From an uncultured Lachnospiraceae bacterium (lineage in GTDB: Bacteria; Bacillota; Clostridia; Lachnospirales; Lachnospiraceae): 26,744 bases of DNA. The stretch's first letter is position 1; the number at the start of each line of letters is the position of its first letter. Under the pieces are notes generated by a model, which searched no databases, was not told the DNA's origin, and saw only the letters and a list, made by a program, of their open reading frames with translations. The stretch is from the NCBI GenBank assembly GCA_910578715.1, contig CAJTRL010000054.1:1-26744 (forward strand). Direction: 5' to 3'. The position numbers and the translations under genes are program-made. Below are positions 22,854-26,744 of this stretch, piece by piece.

Positions 22854-23516
22854 ATGAAATATAAGAAGATTAATGAAGCAACCGTTCAATGTATTATTTC
22901 AGAGGAGGACATGGAAGAATATGGCCTGACACTGTCCGATATTTTTGAGCGGAACGAAAAAGGAGAAGGCTTTCTGCGGGACGTGGTGGAGCGCGCTCAT
23001 GACGAGGTGGGATACCGGCTGAACGGGGATAATATCGCGATGCAGATTACGCCGATTCGGGACGAAGGCCTGGTCATTACTTTTTCGGATGAAGGGATTG
23101 CCGGGTTCCAGAATATGCTGGAGCACATTAAGGAAGTTCTGTCGGGTTTTGACCCGGAAAGTCTCAGGGAAGCGGCAAAAGCGGTTGCCGGAAAGGCGAA
23201 AGAGGAGTCGAAAGAACTGGAAGAGACCTGCCGGATTCTGGTTTTTGCATCCATGAATCACGCCATGCGCTACTGTGCGGCCATACCGTCGGAATTGTCG
23301 GTCAGAAGTCATTTGTACTGCCTGAAAGATACGTATTATCTGGTTATCGAAAAGAACCGTCTTTCGAAGAAAAATTTTAACAAAATCAGCGCACAGGCGG
23401 TCGAGTTTGCCAGACTCCATGCTCCGACGGAAGAAAAACTGCTTTATCTGGAAGAGCACGGAGAATGTCTGATAAAGGACCGGGCAGTTTCGACTTTGAG
23501 GAAAATATGCTTATAA
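22854..23516 (+). CDS. mecA: adaptor protein MecA
   Basis: A 220-residue protein with the usual MecA length and layout: an N-terminal substrate-binding domain (MKYKKINEATVQCIISEEDM, EEVGYR-like segment DEVGYRLNGD, and LVITFSDEG), an acidic/Lys linker (~105-125), and a C-terminal ClpC-binding domain (RILVFASMNHAMRYCAA to KLLYLEEHGECL). MecA delivers proteins such as transcription factors to the ClpCP protease in Firmicutes. The ribosome site is weak (GGGG about six bases upstream). The downstream esterase-like gene overlaps its 3' end, so the two are probably co-transcribed. Confidence 0.9.
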   Translation: MKYKKINEATVQCIISEEDMEEYGLTLSDIFERNEKGEGFLRDVVERAHDEVGYRLNGDNIAMQITPIRDEGLVITFSDEGIAGFQNMLEHIKEVLSGFDPESLREAAKAVAGKAKEESKELEETCRILVFASMNHAMRYCAAIPSELSVRSHLYCLKDTYYLVIEKNRLSKKNFNKISAQAVEFARLHAPTEEKLLYLEEHGECLIKDRAVSTLRKICL

Positions 23517-24166
23517 CAAAAGGAAAATACAGGCTGAACTGCTATTTGCCGGAAGGTAAAAATGCGGAGCAGATAGTCTATTTACATACGGCGGCCTCCG
23601 AGGCGGCGGCCGTCTGGGAGCTGACGGACCGGGATTATGTGCTTGTATCCATAGAAGGACTGGACTGGAACCGGGATTTGTCACCCTGGCCCCATGAAAA
23701 AGTTTTTGCCGGAGGAGAAGATTTTGCCGGCGGGGCGGCGGACTATCTGGAAATACTGACCGGGCAGCTTATTCCGGCAGTAGAAGAGGCGCTTATGCCG
23801 GCCCCGAAAAAACGGTATCTGGCAGGCTATTCGCTGGGCGCATTGTTTGCGGTTTACGCCATTTATCATACTGCTCTTTTTGATGGTATCGGTTCTGTAT
23901 CGGGCTCGTTATGGTATAACGGGTTTTCTGCTTATGTGAAAAATCACACAGTCAGACATTATCCCGACAAAATCTATTTTTCATTAGGAGATAAGGAAGC
24001 GTCGTCTGCACGGGGAATCCTGCAGACTGTTTTGGCGTGCACGGAAGAAATTGAGGAAAAGTTCCGGGAAGACGGCATTTGTACGGTTCTGGAAATGAAT
24101 CCGGGAAATCATTTTAAACAGGTGCCGAAGCGGATTGCGAAAGGATTTCGCTGGCTGTTGTACTGA
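23507..24166 (+). CDS. alpha/beta-hydrolase (esterase-like) protein
   Basis: A 219-residue protein if begun at ATG 23507 (GAGGA four bases upstream), overlapping the mecA stop by 10 bp; an earlier in-frame ATG at 23465 overlaps by 52 bp and has a poorly spaced ribosome site. The nucleophile elbow is G-Y-S-L-G (LAGYSLGALFAVYA). SLGDKEAS could supply the acidic residue and NPGNHFKQ the histidine, as in esterase D/Fes-like serine hydrolases. No signal peptide is present, so it is cytoplasmic. The substrate is unknown. The overlap with mecA suggests coupled translation. Confidence 0.8.
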   Translation: MLITKGKYRLNCYLPEGKNAEQIVYLHTAASEAAAVWELTDRDYVLVSIEGLDWNRDLSPWPHEKVFAGGEDFAGGAADYLEILTGQLIPAVEEALMPAPKKRYLAGYSLGALFAVYAIYHTALFDGIGSVSGSLWYNGFSAYVKNHTVRHYPDKIYFSLGDKEASSARGILQTVLACTEEIEEKFREDGICTVLEMNPGNHFKQVPKRIAKGFRWLLY

Positions 24167-24222
24167 TGGTAAACGAAATTTTTAACGTCGTTTATAATTA
24201 AGAAAGGATAAAGGTAAAAGAT

Positions 24223-25941
24223 TTGAGTAAGGAAACAGAAATGACAGGGAACATGGAAAAAGAAAACAGCATGGAAGGAAAGCCCGAAGAAAACGGTTCA
24301 GGGCTCACTTATCGGGAATCCGGCATTGACGAGCGGATTATCCGCGCGGTGGAAGAGATGGGATTTGAGCATATGACGCCGATTCAGGAACAGGCAATTC
24401 CCGTTTTTTTGTCGGGAAAAGACGTTATCGGACAGGCGCAGACCGGAACGGGTAAAACGGCGGCATTCGGGATTCCGATTCTGGAAAAAACGGACCCGGA
24501 AAACAAGAGCTTACAGGCGGTCGTGCTGTGTCCTACGAGAGAACTTGCTATGCAGGCGGCGGACGAACTGCGCAAGTTTGCAAGATATCTTCACGGAATC
24601 AAAGTGCTCCCGATTTATGGCGGCCAGGATATTGTAAGGCAGATTAAAAATCTGAAAGGCGGCGTACAGATTATTGTCGGTACGCCCGGCCGTGTGATGG
24701 ACCATATGCGCCGCCGCACGATTAAGATGGAACATGTGCATACGGTCGTGCTGGATGAGGCCGATGAAATGCTGAATATGGGATTTCGGGAGGATATCGA
24801 AACGATTCTGAAAGAAGTGCCGACGGAACGGCAGACGGCTCTTTTTTCCGCCACCATGCCGAAGCCGATTCTGGAGATTACGAAGATGTACCAGAAAGAT
24901 GCGGTATTTCTGAAAATGACGCCGAAAGAAGTGACAATACCCTTAATCAAACAGGCGTACTATATGGTGCGGCATCAGGATAAAGAAGAAGTGCTGTGCC
25001 GTCTGCTGGATTATTATGCCCCTTCCCGCGCTTTGATTTTCTGTAATACAAAGCGGATGGTGGATGAACTGACGGAACATCTGAAAGAAAGAGGCTATGA
25101 GGTGGAGGGACTGCACGGCGACCTTTCCCAGAACCAGCGCGATACGGTTATGAATCTTTTTAAAGGAGGACGTGCTGCTGTTCTTATCGCCACCGATGTT
25201 GCGGCAAGAGGAATCGACGTCGATAACGTGGAAGCGGTTTTCAATTTTGACGTGCCGGAAGATACGGAATATTATGTGCACCGCATCGGAAGAACGGGAC
25301 GGGCGGGTAAAACCGGGCGTTCCTTTACGCTGGTAACGCGGCGGGAAATACAGAAACTGCGTGAAATCGAGCGAATCTGTCACACAAAAATACGGGAAAG
25401 AAAGATTCCGTCCGCGGCGGATATCACGGAGCGGAAAGCGGATAAAATTTTAAGCGAAGCGGAGGCTGTTATCAAAGAACAGAATACACAAAAGGCGCTG
25501 CAGTTTGTAGAAGAGCGGTGCGCGCTCGGAGAATACAGCGCACTGCAGTATGCGGCCGCGTTTATGAAAATGAGACTCGGGGATGAGATAGAAGATATCA
25601 TACCGGAGCGCTCTCCGCTTGAATGGGTGACCCAGGGCAGAAGAGGCCGGAGCGGAGATAAAGCGGGAGCCGGCGGCAGAAGAGCGGACAGGAGCGGCTC
25701 CGGACGGAGTGGTTTCGGGAGAGGCGGTTCCGGAAGAAGCGGAGCCGAACAGGACGGCCTGGGCAGAAGAAGAGGTGAGAAAGACCGGTTCGACAGAAAC
25801 GGCGGTAAAAAAGAGCGCCCGGACAGGAACCGGCCGGAAAAGGGCAGAGGCGGCAGAGGTTACGACCGGAGCGTTTCCGACAGAAACAGCAGATATGCCA
25901 TGCTGCGTATCAAAACCAAAAAAAACGGAGAAAAATATTAG
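24223..25941 (+). CDS. DEAD-box ATP-dependent RNA helicase (CshA/DeaD-like)
   Basis: A 572-residue protein with all core motifs in order: Q motif (TPIQEQAIP), motif I (AQTGTGKT, Lys 78), PTRELA, TPGR, DEAD at 178-181, SAT at 209-211, ATDVAARGIDV and HRIGRTGR at 353-360. A helical extension follows (~390-465) and then a basic tail from about 470 rich in Gly, Arg, Ser and Asp (GRRGRSGD, SGRSGFGRGGSGR), which probably binds RNA. Such helicases remodel RNA in ribosome assembly, RNA decay and cold growth. The start is ambiguous: TTG 24223 with AAAGG, or ATG 24241 with AAGGA, both at 8-base spacing. Its stop overlaps that of the convergent peptidase gene. Confidence 0.93.
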   Translation: MSKETEMTGNMEKENSMEGKPEENGSGLTYRESGIDERIIRAVEEMGFEHMTPIQEQAIPVFLSGKDVIGQAQTGTGKTAAFGIPILEKTDPENKSLQAVVLCPTRELAMQAADELRKFARYLHGIKVLPIYGGQDIVRQIKNLKGGVQIIVGTPGRVMDHMRRRTIKMEHVHTVVLDEADEMLNMGFREDIETILKEVPTERQTALFSATMPKPILEITKMYQKDAVFLKMTPKEVTIPLIKQAYYMVRHQDKEEVLCRLLDYYAPSRALIFCNTKRMVDELTEHLKERGYEVEGLHGDLSQNQRDTVMNLFKGGRAAVLIATDVAARGIDVDNVEAVFNFDVPEDTEYYVHRIGRTGRAGKTGRSFTLVTRREIQKLREIERICHTKIRERKIPSAADITERKADKILSEAEAVIKEQNTQKALQFVEERCALGEYSALQYAAAFMKMRLGDEIEDIIPERSPLEWVTQGRRGRSGDKAGAGGRRADRSGSGRSGFGRGGSGRSGAEQDGLGRRRGEKDRFDRNGGKKERPDRNRPEKGRGGRGYDRSVSDRNSRYAMLRIKTKKNGEKY

Positions 25942-26534
25942 AGAATCAGTTCGTCCCCGTGCTCTTTCAGCCATCGGCGTTTCTCCCGGTAATCCGGACA
26001 GACGTTAGCGACGGCCTGCCAGAAGGCGGGCGAGTGGTCCATATGGGTCAGATGGCAGAGCTCGTGTACGACCACATAATCCAGTACGGCCGGGGGAGCG
26101 AGCATCAGCCGCCAGTTAAAAGAGAGGGTTCCTTTGTTGCTGCAGCTTCCCCATCTCGTTTTCTGGTCGCGGATGGTAATCCGTTCATAAACGCCCCCGG
26201 TCATGGCATGGAAATAGGCGACCCGTTTCGGAATATAGGAACGGGCCGCTTCTTTATAACGTTTTTCCAGCGCATCGCGCTGTATGGCAGACAGGCTGGA
26301 AACCGGCCTGTTTTCTTTTTTGGCACAGATTTCCAGATAGTGGGTAATCAGCCAGGGACTCTTTTCCTCCGCCATGCGCAGGATTTCCCGCTCGGCTGTG
26401 CGAAGCGGCACGCGGAAAACAATTTCTCCCTCCCGGTCGATGGAAATGGACATGGTTTTTCTTTTGCTTCTTATAACTGTATAGGGAAGCGAGTATTCGG
26501 TTCCGTTATGGGGAATCGTAATGGTATGCTGCAT
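25938..26534 (-). CDS. YgjP/SprT-like zinc metallopeptidase (DUF45, M48-related)
   Basis: A 198-residue protein. ATG 26534 has AAAGGA six bases upstream; in-frame codons further upstream give an unlikely leader and lack a ribosome site. The family pattern is clear: SKRKTMSISIDREGEIVFRVP at the N-terminus, WGSCSNKGTLSFNWRLML, and the zinc site H157-E-L-C-H161 followed by HMDHSPAFW. YgjP-like proteins are cytoplasmic presumed metalloproteases of unclear substrate. The convergent stop codons of this gene and the helicase gene overlap (25938-25941). Confidence 0.9.
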   Translation of the reverse strand: MQHTITIPHNGTEYSLPYTVIRSKRKTMSISIDREGEIVFRVPLRTAEREILRMAEEKSPWLITHYLEICAKKENRPVSSLSAIQRDALEKRYKEAARSYIPKRVAYFHAMTGGVYERITIRDQKTRWGSCSNKGTLSFNWRLMLAPPAVLDYVVVHELCHLTHMDHSPAFWQAVANVCPDYREKRRWLKEHGDELIL

Positions 26535-26577
26535 GGGGATTCCTTTCTTTGCCGCAGAACGGTTACTTTCAAAGCCT

Positions 26578-26605
26578 ATTTTATCACAAATGATTTGTAA
26601 ATCAA
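26578..26605 (-). promoter_or_regulatory. probable promoter of the YgjP-like gene
   Basis: On the minus strand TTGATT (26605-26600), a 16-bp spacer and an extended -10 TGATAAAAT (TAAAAT at 26583-26578) precede the start codon by about 43 bp. Confidence 0.55.
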
Positions 26606-26656
26606 TGGAAGATGTGATAGTATGAGAATGCAGAAAGAGAAGACTGTGGTTCAGAT

Positions 26657-26744
26657 ATGGCCGGGCCGGAAGTATCGTTCTCTTCAGAGGCACGCTTCCG
26701 CTCCACGAAAGGCGGCAACGGTACTAAGCTCAAATGCAGCAGGC
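26657..26744 (+). other. unresolved open frame running off the right edge
   Basis: From ATG 26657 the frame stays open to the edge (MAGPEVSFSSEARFRSTKGG...). It lacks a ribosome site, and another frame from 26622 is also open. It could be the start of a gene or part of a non-coding element; I cannot decide from 88 bases. Confidence 0.15.

Noticed and set aside
24170..24194. TAAACG...CGTTTA inverted repeat before the helicase gene as a terminator
   Set aside because: The stem is only six AT-rich pairs with a long loop and no following T-run of note.
26535..26693. N-terminal extension of the YgjP-like protein to 26693
   Set aside because: The extension crosses the predicted promoter, has no ribosome site, and the family start fits ATG 26534.

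Overview
The window looks like a chromosome segment from a gut-type member of the Clostridia, most likely Lachnospiraceae. This is inferred from gene content (MecA adaptor, RibU under an FMN riboswitch, a BlaI-type repressor paired with an M56 protease, a CshA-like helicase, GPH-family transporter with AraC regulators), strong AAGGAG-type ribosome sites, and vegetative promoters of the TTGACA/TATAAT kind. No rRNA, tRNA, CRISPR array or insertion sequence was found.

Left region (2-13299, all +): a tightly packed polysaccharide or glycoconjugate biosynthesis operon that enters from the left edge. It encodes a CitC-like nucleotidyltransferase, a GT8, two GT2, a GT4 and a Caps_synth-type glycosyltransferase, a methyltransferase/cytidylyltransferase fusion and two sugar-isomerase TIM barrels. 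Seven of these proteins carry the same roughly 100-residue Rossmann-like module (Gly-rich loop, then DN..WG or VS, then G-x-PV, then a second strand), placed at the C-terminus, N-terminus or middle. An eighth copy survives only as a start-less remnant at 4059-4580. The first gene is clearly more AT-rich than the rest.

Middle region (13285-17970): an AraC regulator (-), a GPH/MelB-type sugar symporter (+) split by an in-frame UAG, a second AraC regulator (+), a bidirectional terminator, a doubtful small reverse gene, and an FMN-dependent flavoprotein.

Sensor region (18022-21438): a strong promoter wrapped in paired 23-bp operator arms drives a BlaI-type repressor and a 951-residue BlaR1-like M56 membrane protease. 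That protease has an 11-residue tandem repeat, a Gln-rich coiled coil and a C-terminal M23 (LytM) domain. One expected M23 catalytic histidine appears to be glycine, so the domain may sense peptidoglycan rather than cut it.

Right region (21453-26744): ribU (-) with promoter, FMN riboswitch and attenuator hairpins; a small coiled-coil protein (-); mecA overlapping an esterase-like gene (+); a DEAD-box RNA helicase with a basic RG-rich tail (+); and a YgjP/SprT-like metallopeptidase (-) converging on the helicase.

The most noteworthy points are the module-sharing operon, the M56-M23 sensor, the degenerate TIM barrel fused to the module, and the interrupted symporter.
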